A DNA stretch of 64,000 nt from Rhodoblastus acidophilus. GTDB lineage: Bacteria > Pseudomonadota > Alphaproteobacteria > Rhizobiales > Beijerinckiaceae. A program made the position numbers and the translations under genes. The DNA is taken from NCBI RefSeq assembly GCF_900187365.1, contig NZ_FYDG01000001.1:806001-870000 (forward strand), given 5' to 3'. Positions 8,771 to 18,600 of this stretch are shown in pieces; position 1 is the first letter of the stretch, and each line of letters opens with the position of its first letter. Below the pieces are notes generated by a model. The model was not told the origin of the DNA. It saw nothing but the letters and a program-made list of their open reading frames with translations, and searched no databases.

Positions 8771-9613
8771 CTACCTGTCCTGCGCCGGCTGGCGCCATTC
8801 GACGCCATAGGACGCGAAAATCCTTTTCAATTCGCCCGATGCGGCCATCGCCGTCATCTGACGATCAATCTCGTCGGCGAGGTCGACCGAATCCGCTTTC
8901 ACCGCGCCGCCAATCGCGAAGGTCCTCACCAGCCTGTGCGCCGGATGAACGATGGCGGCGGGACGCGCTGACGTATGGACAAGATGCTCCACCAGCGCGG
9001 ACTCGCCATAAAATGCGGAGACCTCTCCGTTCTCGAAAGCCTGCGCCGCCTTGCCCTCGCCGCGCACATGCACGACATGGTCGATCAGCTTGTGATCGCG
9101 CGCCGTTAGAAGAATGATGTCGGCGAGCGTGCCGAGATCGACGGCGACCTTCTCCTTTTCGAACAGCGAGAAATCCTCCGCCTGGCTCGCCTTGGCCGGA
9201 TCGACCGCCATGGCGTAGCTCTCAACCTGATAGGCGCCGGTGAGCTTGATCTTGTCGTTGTCGTCTTCGAGGCGCGCGTCATTAGGCACATGCAGCATGA
9301 CGTCGCCCGGCGCGTCGCCAAGAATCGAGCCACGCCAGACGCCATTGCGGAGATCGTCGTTGAGATTGTCGTCGGGGCGCAGCACCAGGTAATCCGCCCT
9401 GCAGCCCAAGGATTTCGCCAGAGCGGCGCCGATCTCGACGTCGATGCCCTTCAGGCGGCTTCCCTCCTGCCAGGACCACGGACGATAGTCGCGATAAACG
9501 GTGACACGCAGCACGCCGCCGGATTTGACCGCTTCAAGCGGACGCGCGTCCGCGGTCGTCGTCGTCGCGCCGCCCAGCGCGATCATGAGCAGGAGGGCGC
9601 GAAACGCGCGCAT
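8771..9613 (-). CDS. Quinoprotein-associated periplasmic solute-binding protein (PedG/XoxJ-like)
   Basis: A 280-residue family-3 solute-binding fold protein with signal peptide (MRAFRALLLMIALGG, cleavage near ADA). It contains VLRVTVYRDYRPWSWQEG, LKGIDVEIGAALAKSLGC and GDVMLHVPND, typical of the family regularly encoded beside PQQ dehydrogenases (XoxJ/MxaJ, PedG). XoxJ/MxaJ proteins are thought to help assemble or activate the dehydrogenase rather than serve transport, and no matching family-3 permease is present here. It follows the cytochrome gene by 5 bp. Downstream is a 141-bp gap, then the dehydrogenase. The ATG ending at 9613 directly precedes the signal peptide; a longer frame lacks support. 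Confidence 0.88.
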   Translation of the reverse strand: MRAFRALLLMIALGGATTTTADARPLEAVKSGGVLRVTVYRDYRPWSWQEGSRLKGIDVEIGAALAKSLGCRADYLVLRPDDNLNDDLRNGVWRGSILGDAPGDVMLHVPNDARLEDDNDKIKLTGAYQVESYAMAVDPAKASQAEDFSLFEKEKVAVDLGTLADIILLTARDHKLIDHVVHVRGEGKAAQAFENGEVSAFYGESALVEHLVHTSARPAAIVHPAHRLVRTFAIGGAVKADSVDLADEIDRQMTAMAASGELKRIFASYGVEWRQPAQDR

Positions 9614-9618
9614 CGCGC

Positions 9619-10059
9619 TCAATCGCCCGCGTAGCGAGTATCGAGATAGGTGCGGATCGCCCACATGGCTTCCTGCGACAGAATGCCTTCCCAGATCGGC
9701 ATTTTCTGCACGCCATTCTGGTTATAGCCATGACGGACGCGATTGATGAACCAGCCGTCGCCATCCTCGGCCTTGTCGAGGTAACGCAGGTCAGGCGCGA
9801 GACCGCCGGACTCGGCCTCCAGACCGTGACAGCGCGCGCAATTCTGGTTGAAGCCGGAGGAGCCGATCTTGGTCGCCAAAGCCTGATCCTTGGTGCCGCG
9901 ATAGGGGTTCTTCTCCAGCCAATCGGAACCAAGCGAGGGAAGCCCGGTTGTATCGATCGCCTGGGGAACGACGTCGCCATGCGCGAGGACGCGGCCCACG
10001 CCCAGAACGGACGCGCAGAAAAAAAGGGAAATCCCCAGTTTGCGGGTAAAAGACGACAC
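9619..10059 (-). CDS. pedF: Cytochrome c550, PedF/ExaB-type electron acceptor
   Basis: A 146-residue monohaem cytochrome c with signal peptide (LGISLFFCASVLGVGRVLA). The mature N-terminus HGDVVPQAIDTTGLPSLG, then EKNPYRG, is the hallmark of PedF-type c550 of PQQ-alcohol dehydrogenase systems. One CxxCH haem site (CARCHG) is present and KMPIW supplies the likely axial methionine. It would take electrons from the dehydrogenase in the periplasm and pass them to a terminal oxidase. The start is GTG at 10057-10059, with GGAGGAAAAC upstream. It is the first gene of the run cytochrome, binding protein, dehydrogenase. Confidence 0.92.
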   Translation of the reverse strand: MSSFTRKLGISLFFCASVLGVGRVLAHGDVVPQAIDTTGLPSLGSDWLEKNPYRGTKDQALATKIGSSGFNQNCARCHGLEAESGGLAPDLRYLDKAEDGDGWFINRVRHGYNQNGVQKMPIWEGILSQEAMWAIRTYLDTRYAGD

Positions 10060-10227
10060 GTTTTCCTCCAGAATTTTGCTCGATCTTAGAGCGAGCCGTC
10101 TTGAGGGGAATTGTACTTTGGCGCCCTCGACGAAAGGCCCTCATCGCCTGGACAGATCACGCGGGTCCTTTTGTTTATTTGATTGATTCGCATAAATTTT
10201 TAATAGTCATGGCTGCTCCGGGCCGCA

Positions 10228-10246
10228 GGGCGGTTCTACCCCGCCC
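10228..10246 (-). terminator. Short GC hairpin downstream of pqqE
   Basis: GGGCGG, seven loop bases and CCGCCC form a 6-bp perfect stem in the 219-bp gap between the pqqE stop and the cytochrome promoter. It lies about 30 bp after the pqqE stop. There is no T-run beside it, so termination is only likely. The rest of the gap (10060-10227) must hold the cytochrome operon promoter; I see no convincing -35/-10 there. Confidence 0.4.
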
Positions 10247-10278
10247 GGCTTGCCCGGAACCGGCGTCGCCGCGCCGGA

Positions 10279-11391
10279 TCAGACCTTGTCGGCGACTTTC
10301 TCTCGCGTCAGGCGCCGTTGCGTAAAGCCCTCGACCTTTTCCGCTGAGTCGCGCGCGGCGATTTCGCCAATGCGATGATGCAGCGGCGATTTCGAACAGA
10401 TCGGATCCGTCGCCGACGCGTCGCCCGCCAGGGCCAGCGCCTGGCAGCGGCAGCCGCCGAAATCCTCGTTCTTGCGCTCACAGGAGCGGCATGGCTCCTT
10501 CATCCAGTCCGTGCCGCGATAGGCGTTGAAACCGGGCGAGTCGGCCCAGCATTCGGCCAGCGATTTCTCGCGCGCGTTCCAGAACTCCAGCCCCGGGATC
10601 GTCTCCGCCGCATGGCACGGCAGAACCTTGCCGGTCGGCGTGACGTTGAACGTCAGCCGCCCCCAGCCGCTCATGCACGCCTTGGGATATTTGGCGTGGT
10701 AATCCGGCGCGACATGGTCGACGACGATGCGTCCCTTGTAAGCGGCGCGCCGCGCCTCGACCGCCGCATAGGCCGTCTCGCTCTGCTCGCGCGTCGGCAT
10801 CAGATGGGCGCGGTTGAGCAAGGCCCAGCCGTAATATTGGGTATGGGCGATTTCGATGCGCCGCGCCCCGAGTTTGACGGCGAAATCCACCATCTCCGCC
10901 GCGCGTAAAATATTGGCGCGATGGATCACGGCGTTGACGGTGAGCGGCATGCCGCTGTCCGCCACCCAGCGCGCCACCTCGATCTTTTTGGCGAAGCCGC
11001 CCTGATAGCCGCCGATCCAGTCGGCGCTGTCCGCTTCCGCATCCTGAATCGACAATTGCACATGGTCGAGACCGGCGGCGACGAGCGCCTCGAACAGAGG
11101 TTTGGTCAGGCCGACGCCGGAGGTGATGAGATTGGTGTAGAGCCCAACCTGCGCGCAATGCGCGACCAGCTCAAGCAGATCGCGGCGCGACGCCGGCTCC
11201 CCGCCCGACAGATGCGCGTGCAGCACGCCGATCTCCGCCGCCTGCGAAAAGATCCGCTTCCACTCGTCGGTGGACATCTCCGCCTGCCGCCCGGCCATTT
11301 CCAGCGGGTTGGAGCAATAGGGGCAGGACAGCGGGCAACGGTAGGTCAGTTCGGCCAACATGCCCGAAGGCGGCGCGAGCGGGTTACTCAT
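10279..11391 (-). CDS. pqqE: PqqA peptide cyclase PqqE (radical SAM/SPASM)
   Basis: PqqE makes the Glu-Tyr carbon-carbon crosslink in the PqqA peptide. The 370-residue protein has the radical-SAM cluster motif TYRCPLSCPYC (Cys19, Cys23, Cys26) and the SAM-binding LSGGEPASRRDL. The C-terminal SPASM cysteines are in ACMSGWGRL, PCHAAE, PCRSCERKNEDFGGCRC and PICSKS. The start ATG (ending at 11391) lies 8 bp inside pqqD. A longer frame to 11550 is an out-of-frame reading of pqqD. It is the last gene of pqqABDE. Confidence 0.97.
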   Translation of the reverse strand: MSNPLAPPSGMLAELTYRCPLSCPYCSNPLEMAGRQAEMSTDEWKRIFSQAAEIGVLHAHLSGGEPASRRDLLELVAHCAQVGLYTNLITSGVGLTKPLFEALVAAGLDHVQLSIQDAEADSADWIGGYQGGFAKKIEVARWVADSGMPLTVNAVIHRANILRAAEMVDFAVKLGARRIEIAHTQYYGWALLNRAHLMPTREQSETAYAAVEARRAAYKGRIVVDHVAPDYHAKYPKACMSGWGRLTFNVTPTGKVLPCHAAETIPGLEFWNAREKSLAECWADSPGFNAYRGTDWMKEPCRSCERKNEDFGGCRCQALALAGDASATDPICSKSPLHHRIGEIAARDSAEKVEGFTQRRLTREKVADKV

Positions 11392-11671
11392 AGGCGAGCA
11401 TCCGTTTGTCGAGCAATCCGGCGAGCAGCGCGCGCACGTCGCGTTCCACGACGGCGCGGTCGGCCACGTATTTTTCCGCGAGGTCTTCGACGATCCGCCC
11501 CAGCGAAACGGAGCCGTCGCAGCGCTGGAGAATGTCCACGCTGATCCCATTGAGACGCAGAAAACGCTCCGGCGCCAGCAGCACCCAGCACTTGCGCACC
11601 GTGTCGTGTTTCAGCCGCACGCCGCGCAGCAGATAGGGGCGGGACTCGCCGGTAAAATCGTCGTCGCTCAT
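11384..11671 (-). CDS. pqqD: PQQ biosynthesis peptide chaperone PqqD
   Basis: A 95-residue RiPP-recognition-element protein that binds PqqA and presents it to PqqE. It shows RPYLLRGVRLKHDTVRKCWVLLAPERFLRLN and VDILQRCDGSVSLGRIVEDLA, the normal PqqD pattern. The ATG ending at 11671 overlaps the pqqB stop by 4 bp, and its own stop lies 8 bp inside pqqE, so translation of the three is coupled. Length is normal for PqqD. Confidence 0.96.
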   Translation of the reverse strand: MSDDDFTGESRPYLLRGVRLKHDTVRKCWVLLAPERFLRLNGISVDILQRCDGSVSLGRIVEDLAEKYVADRAVVERDVRALLAGLLDKRMLAYE

Positions 11672-12585
11672 GAAGCCTCCGCCGTGTCGATCGCCATGCC
11701 GTCGAAGGAAATTTCCCAGCCGGCCGCCTCGACCTGCGTTCGTTCGGCCGAGTCGCACAGCAGGGCCGGATTGGAATTGTTGATGTGAATGAACACGCGC
11801 CGCTTGATCGCCACATCGCTCAAGGCGCGGATCGATCCCCTGTCGCCGTTCATCGCCATATGCCCCATGCGCCAGGCCGTCTTTTGCGAAAGCCCCAGCC
11901 GGATCATCTCGTCGTCTTCGAACGTGGTGCCGTCGAAAAAAACGATGTCCGCGCCATCGAGACGTTGGCGCAGCGCGTCGGTCATCCGGGCGCAGGACGG
12001 CATGTAGTAGAAGCGCCGGCCGCCCCGCCCGATCTCGAGCCCGACCGTATTCTCGCCCTCGGCGCCAAGTTCGATGTCCGCCTCGTCGGCCGCCTCCATA
12101 TATAGGGGCGTTTTTCCCGGCGTCACGAAAGGCGTGATGGAAAAACCGAGACCGCTGTCGACGCGCTCCTCAAGCTTCGCCGTCCGGCGCGCGACGAGAT
12201 CGGCGTTGAGCACGCCGAACACGCCGGAGCGCGTATGCGCCATCACCGCCTCGGTGGCGAAAAACGTGAACGGCTGCATCTCGCGCATCACCAGCAGACC
12301 GGCGATATTGTCGATGTCGCCGTTGGGCGCGAACACCGCTTTGACCGGCGAATGTCGCGGCGACGCTTGCGGATGCAGCGCGGGATTGTCGATGATCTGC
12401 TGGCGCAAATCCGGCGTCGCGGACAAGATCATCCAGCGCTCGCCATCGGCGCTGACAGCGAGGCTCGCTTGCGAACGCCTGAGAATTCGCGGGCTGTTCG
12501 CATAAGCGAGACGGCAGTTTTCGCACAGGCAGTTCCATTGCGGCAAACCGCCGCCGGCCGCCGATCCAAGCACGAGAAAGCGCAT
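11668..12585 (-). CDS. pqqB: PQQ biosynthesis protein PqqB
   Basis: A 305-residue metallo-beta-lactamase-fold protein that hydroxylates the crosslinked Glu-Tyr intermediate in PQQ synthesis. Diagnostic stretches are VLGSAAGGGLPQWNC, CLCENCRLA, APNGDIDNIAGLL, FFDGTTFEDDEMI, KTAWRMGHMAMNGDRGS and FIHINNSNPAL. The metal-binding region is the PqqB variant rather than the classic HxHxDH. It lies about 113 bp after pqqA and is coupled to pqqD by a 4-bp overlap. Length and all landmarks are normal. Confidence 0.97.
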   Translation of the reverse strand: MRFLVLGSAAGGGLPQWNCLCENCRLAYANSPRILRRSQASLAVSADGERWMILSATPDLRQQIIDNPALHPQASPRHSPVKAVFAPNGDIDNIAGLLVMREMQPFTFFATEAVMAHTRSGVFGVLNADLVARRTAKLEERVDSGLGFSITPFVTPGKTPLYMEAADEADIELGAEGENTVGLEIGRGGRRFYYMPSCARMTDALRQRLDGADIVFFDGTTFEDDEMIRLGLSQKTAWRMGHMAMNGDRGSIRALSDVAIKRRVFIHINNSNPALLCDSAERTQVEAAGWEISFDGMAIDTAEAS

Positions 12586-12698
12586 GACGACCTGACTTCC
12601 AAAAGATACGTTGCGGCGCGGGCGAGGCCGGCCCGCGCCGCAACGGCGCGCGCTCGAGGCGGGGAGTTGCGAGGCGCGCGAAATTCAAAAAGGATCGT

Positions 12699-12785
12699 TC
12701 AGATTTCCGCGGACATATAGGCGGTGACTTCCATGCCCACGCAGATTTCGCAGGCCTGCGGCGTCGTCCAGATCGTCTCGTTCAT
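12699..12785 (-). CDS. pqqA: PQQ precursor peptide PqqA
   Basis: A 28-residue peptide starting MNETIWTTPQACEICVGMEV and ending TAYMSAEI. It contains the conserved Glu19-Val-Thr-Ala-Tyr23, whose side chains become the PQQ skeleton. GGAGGAAAC lies before the ATG (12783-12785), a strong ribosome site as expected for an abundantly made precursor. It is the first gene of the pqqABDE run. The 113-bp gap to pqqB is usual, since pqqA mRNA is often made in excess. Confidence 0.96.
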   Translation of the reverse strand: MNETIWTTPQACEICVGMEVTAYMSAEI

Positions 12786-13297
12786 CGTGTTTCCTCCAGG
12801 CGGCCGTTTCGGCCTTTGTTATCGCGCTTGAAGCACGTGATGAAGATAGTGCGGCGAGGGGGAACGTCTACGGCGCCAAAGTAGCAAGCGCACGCCAAGC
12901 TTGCGCGCCAAGTTTGCGCGTCTGGTCCCGATGGCTTCGGCGACGGGCGCGAGGTCATGAATCGCCCGCTTTTTCAGGCTGCGCATGGCGCTGGGTCAAT
13001 CCCACTAAAGGGCACTATCGCAGCGCGCGGAACCGAGTTTACCATGCCAGACGTTGAAGTCATAATATCGAATGACATGTCCTGGGGAGGTCATGCGAAA
13101 CAGGCGACGCGCTGACGCGTCAGAGCCAGCCTTGACCTTGGCGCCGCATCGCCGCCGAGGGTCAACGTCTGCCTTTTCCTGCGCCGCATCCGGTTCCCTT
13201 GGCCCATGTCCCGATCCCCGGAATTTCGGACGGTTCAGCCGCCAGCGGCGGCCGGCTCGATAAGCGCGAAACGCGCGCAAAAATGTGGAGGAAGGCA
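12786..13297. promoter_or_regulatory. Divergent control region between pqqA and the aldehyde dehydrogenase gene
   Basis: This 512-bp gap separates leftward pqqABDE from the rightward aldehyde dehydrogenase, so it must hold both promoters. Visible structure: two head-to-tail 13-bp repeats at 12894-12919; a short quasi-palindrome (CCCACTAAAGGG) near 13001; and a ribosome site GGAGG just before 13298. I see no convincing -35/-10 pair or RNA gene. The NarL/FixJ regulator in the same cluster is a candidate ligand. Confidence 0.5.
12894..12919. repeat. Tandem 13-bp direct repeat upstream of pqqA
   Basis: GCCAAGCTTGCGC at 12894-12906 is followed at once by GCCAAGTTTGCGC at 12907-12919, 12 of 13 bases identical. 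The pair lies about 110 bp upstream of the pqqA start. Direct repeats at such a distance suit a dimeric activator, but no binding protein can be named. Confidence 0.6.
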
Positions 13298-14818
13298 ATG
13301 TACCAGGAAGCTGTGGCGCAACTGACAGGCAAGAACCTGATCAAGTCCAAGTTCGACAATTTCATCGGCGGCCAATGGCTGGCGCCGGTGAAGGGCCAGT
13401 ATTTCGACAATCTCTCGCCGATCAGCGGCCAGGTGCTGTGCAAGGTGCCGCGCTCGACCGCCGAGGACATCGAACTCGCGCTCGACGCCGCTCACAAGGC
13501 CAAGGACGCCTGGGGCCGCACCCCCGCCGCGCAACGCGCCCACATCCTGCTGAAAATCGCCGACCGGATCGAGGACAATCTCGCGACGCTCGCGCTGGTC
13601 GAAACGCTCGACAACGGCAAGCCGATCCGCGAAACCACCTATGCGGACGTGCCGCTGCTCGCCGACCATTTCCGCTATTTCGCCGGCGTGCTGCGCTCGC
13701 AGGAAGGCTCGATCTCGGAAGTCGATCACGACACCATCGCCTATCACTTCCATGAACCGCTCGGCGTCGTCGGGCAGATCATTCCCTGGAACTTCCCGCT
13801 GCTGATGGCCGGCTGGAAGCTCGCCCCGGCGCTCGCCGCCGGCAATTGCATCGTGATGAAGCCCGCCGAGCAAACGCCCGTCAGCATCCTCGTCCTGATG
13901 GAGCTGATCGCCGACCTGCTGCCGGAAGGCGTGCTCAACGTCGTCAACGGTTTCGGCGCCGAGGCCGGCCGCGCGCTGGCCTCCAGCAACCGCATCCGCA
14001 AGATCGCCTTCACCGGTTCGACCGCCACCGGCCGCATCATCGCCCACGCCGCCGCCGACAACCTGATCCCGGCGACGCTCGAACTCGGCGGCAAGTCGCC
14101 CAACATCTTCTTCGCCGACGTATTGGCCGAGGACGACGACTTCTTCGACAAGGCGTTGGAAGGTTTCACGCTGTTCGCCTTCAACCAGGGCGAAGTCTGC
14201 ACCTGCCCCAGCCGCGCCCTGATCCAGGAATCGGTCTATGACCGCTTCATGGAGCGCATCGTCAAGCGCGTGCAGGCGATCAAGCAGGGCAACCCGCTCG
14301 ACATGAGCACCCAGTGCGGCGCGCAGGCCTCGCAGATGCAGATGGAGAAGATTCTCTCCTACATCGACATCGGCAAGCAGGAAGGCGCCCAGTGCCTCAC
14401 CGGCGGCGCGCGCGCGACCATGACCGACGAACTCGCGGCCGGCTATTACGTCCAGCCGACCGTGTTCCACGGCCACAACAAGATGCGCATCTTCCAGGAA
14501 GAAATCTTTGGCCCGGTCGTGTCGGTGACGACCTTCAAGGACGAAGCGGAAGCTCTGGAAATCGCCAACGACACCATCTTCGGCCTCGGCGCCGGCGTGT
14601 GGACCCGCGACATCAGCCGCGCCTACCGTTTTGGCCGCGGCATCCAGGCGGGGCGCGTGTGGACCAACTGCTACCACGCTTATCCGGCTCACGCGGCGTT
14701 CGGCGGCTACAAGGAATCCGGCATCGGCCGCGAAACCCACAAGATGATGCTCGATCACTACCAGCAGACCAAGAACATCCTGGTCAGCTACAGCCCGAAG
14801 GCGCTCGGCTTCTTCTGA
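13298..14818 (+). CDS. NAD-dependent aldehyde dehydrogenase (ExaC/acetaldehyde dehydrogenase type)
   Basis: The 506-residue enzyme would oxidise the aldehyde made by the PQQ dehydrogenase to the acid with NAD+. It shows the cofactor region [17 protein letters not shown]-like FTGSTATG, the catalytic glutamate in LELGGKSPN and the nucleophilic cysteine in [12 protein letters not shown]. It ends with a family-typical [17 protein letters not shown] precedes the ATG at 13298. It diverges from pqqA and is followed by a hairpin and a DUF779 gene, a pairing often seen with ExaC/AldB enzymes. Substrate is most likely acetaldehyde or another short aldehyde. Confidence 0.95.
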   Translation: MYQEAVAQLTGKNLIKSKFDNFIGGQWLAPVKGQYFDNLSPISGQVLCKVPRSTAEDIELALDAAHKAKDAWGRTPAAQRAHILLKIADRIEDNLATLALVETLDNGKPIRETTYADVPLLADHFRYFAGVLRSQEGSISEVDHDTIAYHFHEPLGVVGQIIPWNFPLLMAGWKLAPALAAGNCIVMKPAEQTPVSILVLMELIADLLPEGVLNVVNGFGAEAGRALASSNRIRKIAFTGSTATGRIIAHAAADNLIPATLELGGKSPNIFFADVLAEDDDFFDKALEGFTLFAFNQGEVCTCPSRALIQESVYDRFMERIVKRVQAIKQGNPLDMSTQCGAQASQMQMEKILSYIDIGKQEGAQCLTGGARATMTDELAAGYYVQPTVFHGHNKMRIFQEEIFGPVVSVTTFKDEAEALEIANDTIFGLGAGVWTRDISRAYRFGRGIQAGRVWTNCYHAYPAHAAFGGYKESGIGRETHKMMLDHYQQTKNILVSYSPKALGFF

Positions 14819-14832
14819 GCCGAAAACGCAAA

Positions 14833-14862
14833 ATGGCCGCCCCGGCGAACCGGGGCGGCCAT
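14833..14862 (+). terminator. Perfect 13-bp GC hairpin after the aldehyde dehydrogenase gene
   Basis: ATGGCCGCCCCGG, loop CGAA, then CCGGGGCGGCCAT form a perfect 13-bp stem 14 bp after the dehydrogenase stop. No T-run follows. It may therefore end part of the transcripts, or protect the 3' end so that less DUF779 mRNA is made. A related hairpin follows the capsid gene at 45770-45795. Confidence 0.75.
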
Positions 14863-14924
14863 CGAAGGAAGGTATTGCGCGGCGCCGGACCCGGCCCGCG
14901 CTTTTTCATGTGATGGAGCCAATC

Positions 14925-15311
14925 ATGTCCGCGCCCGCACGAGTCGTCGCGACGGAAGAAACCCTGCGCTGGATGGCGATCCTGCGCGAAAAGCATGGCG
15001 CCCTGTTGTTCTACCAGTCCGGCGGCTGCTGCGAAGGCTCCGCCCCGTTGTGCAATCCGCTGCAAGGCTATTACATCGGCCCGCGCGACCTGCTGATCGG
15101 CGAAATCGGCGGCTGCCCCTTCTACATCCGCGAAGACCAGTTCGAATACTGGCGCCACACGCAATTGATCATCGACGTGGTCCCCGGCGGCTCCAACGGT
15201 TTCTCCCTGGAAGCGCCGGAAGGGATCAGCTTCCACACCCGTTCGCGCGTCTTCACCGACGCGGAATGTCAAGCCCTCGCCGCCTGCGGCGAACCCGCGC
15301 GCGGCGGCTAA
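14925..15311 (+). CDS. DUF779 domain-containing protein
   Basis: A 128-residue protein with the DUF779 pattern: LREKHGALLFYQSGGCCEGSAPLC, IGEIGGCPFYI and VVPGGSNGFSLEAPEG. The SGGCCEGS block with several cysteines is conserved. DUF779 genes commonly follow acetaldehyde dehydrogenases, as here, but their biochemical role is not established to my knowledge. The ATG at 14925 is preceded by GGAG; an upstream GTG at 14910 is less likely. It is expressed with the dehydrogenase if the hairpin between them is passed. Confidence 0.92.
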   Translation: MSAPARVVATEETLRWMAILREKHGALLFYQSGGCCEGSAPLCNPLQGYYIGPRDLLIGEIGGCPFYIREDQFEYWRHTQLIIDVVPGGSNGFSLEAPEGISFHTRSRVFTDAECQALAACGEPARGG

Positions 15312-15487
15312 TCCGGTTTCAATCACGCCGCGCGCCAGTGAATTTTGCGACAAAAGCGAAATTCATATTGCAGCGGAAGCCAGCTGCGGCTAAAGAGCAC
15401 CCCTCTGACGACGAACGAGCTGCTTGCGCCAGTGAACGTTTCGTTCGACGTCAAAAAGCGCCGGCCCTCCCAAGGCCGGAATGCGAT

Positions 15488-15563
<76 letters not shown>

Positions 15564-15604
15564 AAAACATGAAAAAGCGGATCGCTTGACGCCGCTGCAG
15601 CGTT

Positions 15605-18600
15605 TTAATGAAAATCGCGCGAGCGCGGAATCACCCGCACATTGCGCGGGTGGCGAGCACGGTCGGCGCGCCCTTGCAGCCCTTCCGCCAAACGCGCCAA
15701 CTCCTCCGAACGATCATAAACCCGGCGCGCCAAAAGATGGACGACGCCGGCCCAACTTCTTTGCACCCTACCCTCCACCGCCATCAGCCGCGACGCCATG
15801 GTCTCCCTGCGAAATTGCTCGAACAGACTGGCGTAAATCGCGACATTGATCACGCCGGTCTCATCCTCCAGCGTAACGAAAACCATCGTTCCAGTCCCGG
15901 GCCGCTGCCGCACCAGCACCAGCCCCGCCGCCTTGCGCCATACGCCGTCGGAACAGCCCGCCAGAGCGCCGGCGCTGGAAAATTTCTCGCGTGAAAATAG
16001 CGGCCGCAGCAACTGCATGGGATGGGCGTTGAGGCTGAGGCGCAGGCTCTGGTAATCGGCGACCACCTGCTCGCCAATGCCGAGCGCCGGTAAGACAGGA
16101 TCGGGTTCCTCAGTCAGTTCCTCGATCCCCGCAGCAGCGAACAGGGGCAAAGGTTTTGCGCCCGGCAGACGCCGCGCGGCCCATAAAGCGGCGCGGCGAT
16201 CGAACCGCTCGCGCGGCTCCGACGTCAGCGCGCGACAGGAGCGAAAGGCGTCGGCGTCCGCCAGCAGTTTGAGCGTCCGCGACGAGAGGCCGGTCCGCGC
16301 CGCGCAGGTTTCCAAAGTCTCGAAACCGCCCTGCCCTCTGGCTGCGACAAGCTTGGCGCCTTCATCCTCGCGCAGACCGCTGACCTGACGAAAACCGATG
16401 CGCAAAGCGAGACCGTCCTCGCCGCGCTCCAGACTATTGTCCCAAAGAGAAGCGTTGACATCGACCGGCCGAATCTCGACGCCATGTTCGCGCGCATCGC
16501 GAACAATCTGCGCCGGCGCATAAAACCCCATCGGTTGCGAATTGAGCAGCGCGCAGGCGAACACCTGGGGATGCCGGCATTTCAGCCAGGCCGAAATATA
16601 AACGAGAATGGCGAAGGACGCCGCATGGCTTTCGGGAAAGCCATAAGCGCCAAACCCCTTGATTTGCTCAAAGCAGCGTTGCGCGAAATCCCGCTCATAA
16701 CCGCGCGCAACCATGCGTTCGACCAACAGCTTCTCGAACTGACCGATTTCTCCAAGATTGCGAAACGTCGCCATGGCGCGGCGCAGACGATTGACTTCCG
16801 CCTCGGAAAATTCCGCCGCCACCATGGCGAGCCGCATCGCCTGTTCCTGAAACAGCGGCACGCCAAGGGTCCGGCCGAGCACCCCGCGCAATTCGTGGGG
16901 ATCGCCGCGCCCCGGCGCAGGCGAGGGAAACGCAACAGGCTCAAGATCGGCGCGTCGGCGCAGATAGGGATGCACCATGTCGCCCTGAATTGGACCAGGC
17001 CGCACGATGGCGACCTCGATGACAAGGTCATAAAATTTCTGGGGACGCAGATGCGGCAGCATGTTCATCTGCGCGCGGCTCTCGACCTGGAACACCCCGA
17101 TGGAATCGCCGGCGCACAGCATGTCATAGACAGCCTTCTCCTCGGTCGGGACATCGGCCAGCCCCATGCGCAAACCCTTGTGCGCGTAGAGCAGATCGAA
17201 CGCCTTGCGGATGCAGGTGAGCATGCCCAAAGCGAGCACATCGACCTTCATCAGGCCGAGCGTGGCGATGTCCTCCTTGTCCCATTCAAGAAAGGTGCGG
17301 TCGGCCATGGCGGCGTTGCCGATCGGACAGATCTCGTCGAGCCGCCCACGCGTCAGCACGAAGCCGCCGACATGCTGCGACAGGTGACGTGGAAACCCGA
17401 GAATTTTTTGCGCGAAGCAAAGCACCTGGGCGATGACGGGATTGTCGGGATCGAGCCCCGCTTGAGCGATCTCCGCGCCGCCAAGCCGTGGCGATCCGTG
17501 AGAGCCCCATTGCAGCGACGACAGCGCGCCGATCGTATCCTCGGACAACCCAAACACTTTCGCCACATCGCGCAAGGCGCTTCGCGGACGATAGCAGATC
17601 ACCTCCGCCGCCAGTCCCGCGCGCTCCCGGCCATATTTCCGGTAAATATGCTGGATGACCTCCTCGCGTCGCTCATGCTCGAAATCGACGTCGATGTCCG
17701 GCGGCTCGCGTCGCTCCGAGGAGATGAAACGCGCGAACAGCAGATCGTTCACCGCCGGATCGACGGCGGTGATTCCTAACACATAACAGACCGCCGAGTT
17801 GGCCGCCGAGCCGCGCCCCTGACACAGAATGCCCTGCTCCCGGGCGAAGGCGACAATGTCGTGTATGGTGAGAAAATAAGGCGCGTAATCCAGCTCCGCA
17901 ATCAGAGCCAATTCATTCGCCAAGAGATCGCGCACCTTCTGCGGCGCGCCATTCGGATAGCGCTGCGGCAAGCCGCGCCGCACCAATTCTTCCAGCCAGG
18001 CCTGCGGCGTCCAGTTTTGCGGAACCGGCTCGTCGGGATATTCATAGGAGAGTTCGCGCAAGTGGAATTTTATGCGCGACAAGAAAAGCTCGGTTTCCCC
18101 AATCGCCTCAGGCGCGTCCGCGAACAGACGAGCCATTTCGCCCGGCGCTTTCAAATGCCGTTCGGCGTTGCTCTCAAGGCGTCGGCCCGCCTGCGCGAGC
18201 GTGACACGTTCGCGCACACAAGACAGAACATCCTGCAAAGGGCGGTCTTCGGGACCGGCATAGAGCACGTCGTTATGCGCGAGAATCTTGACGCTGAGCC
18301 GTCGCGCCAGATCGCTCAGGACATGCAATCTGCGCCGATCTGCGCCGCCGCGCGGCATGTTGATGCCAAGCCAAAGTCCCGCGCATTTTTCACGCGCCTT
18401 CACAAGAAAGGTTTCAAGGTCCGGCTGTGGGCGTTGCGGGGGAAGGATCAGCAGAAGGTCGCGCGCGTCCGCGAGCAAATCGTCGAAATTCAGAAGGCAC
18501 TCGCCCTTTTTCGCCCGGCGTTTTCCGGTTGTGAGCAGACGGCACAATTGCCCCCATCCCGCGCGATTCCGCGGATAGGCGACGACGTCGGGCGCGCCGT

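Noticed and set aside
6038-8971. 977-residue open frame on the plus strand
   Set aside because: It is antisense to the response regulator, dehydrogenase and part of the binding-protein gene. The sequence is rich in His, Arg, Gly and Val as expected of the opposite strand of GC-rich genes, and has no domain.
13235-14758. 507-residue open frame on the minus strand
   Set aside because: Antisense of the intact aldehyde dehydrogenase. No recognisable domain.
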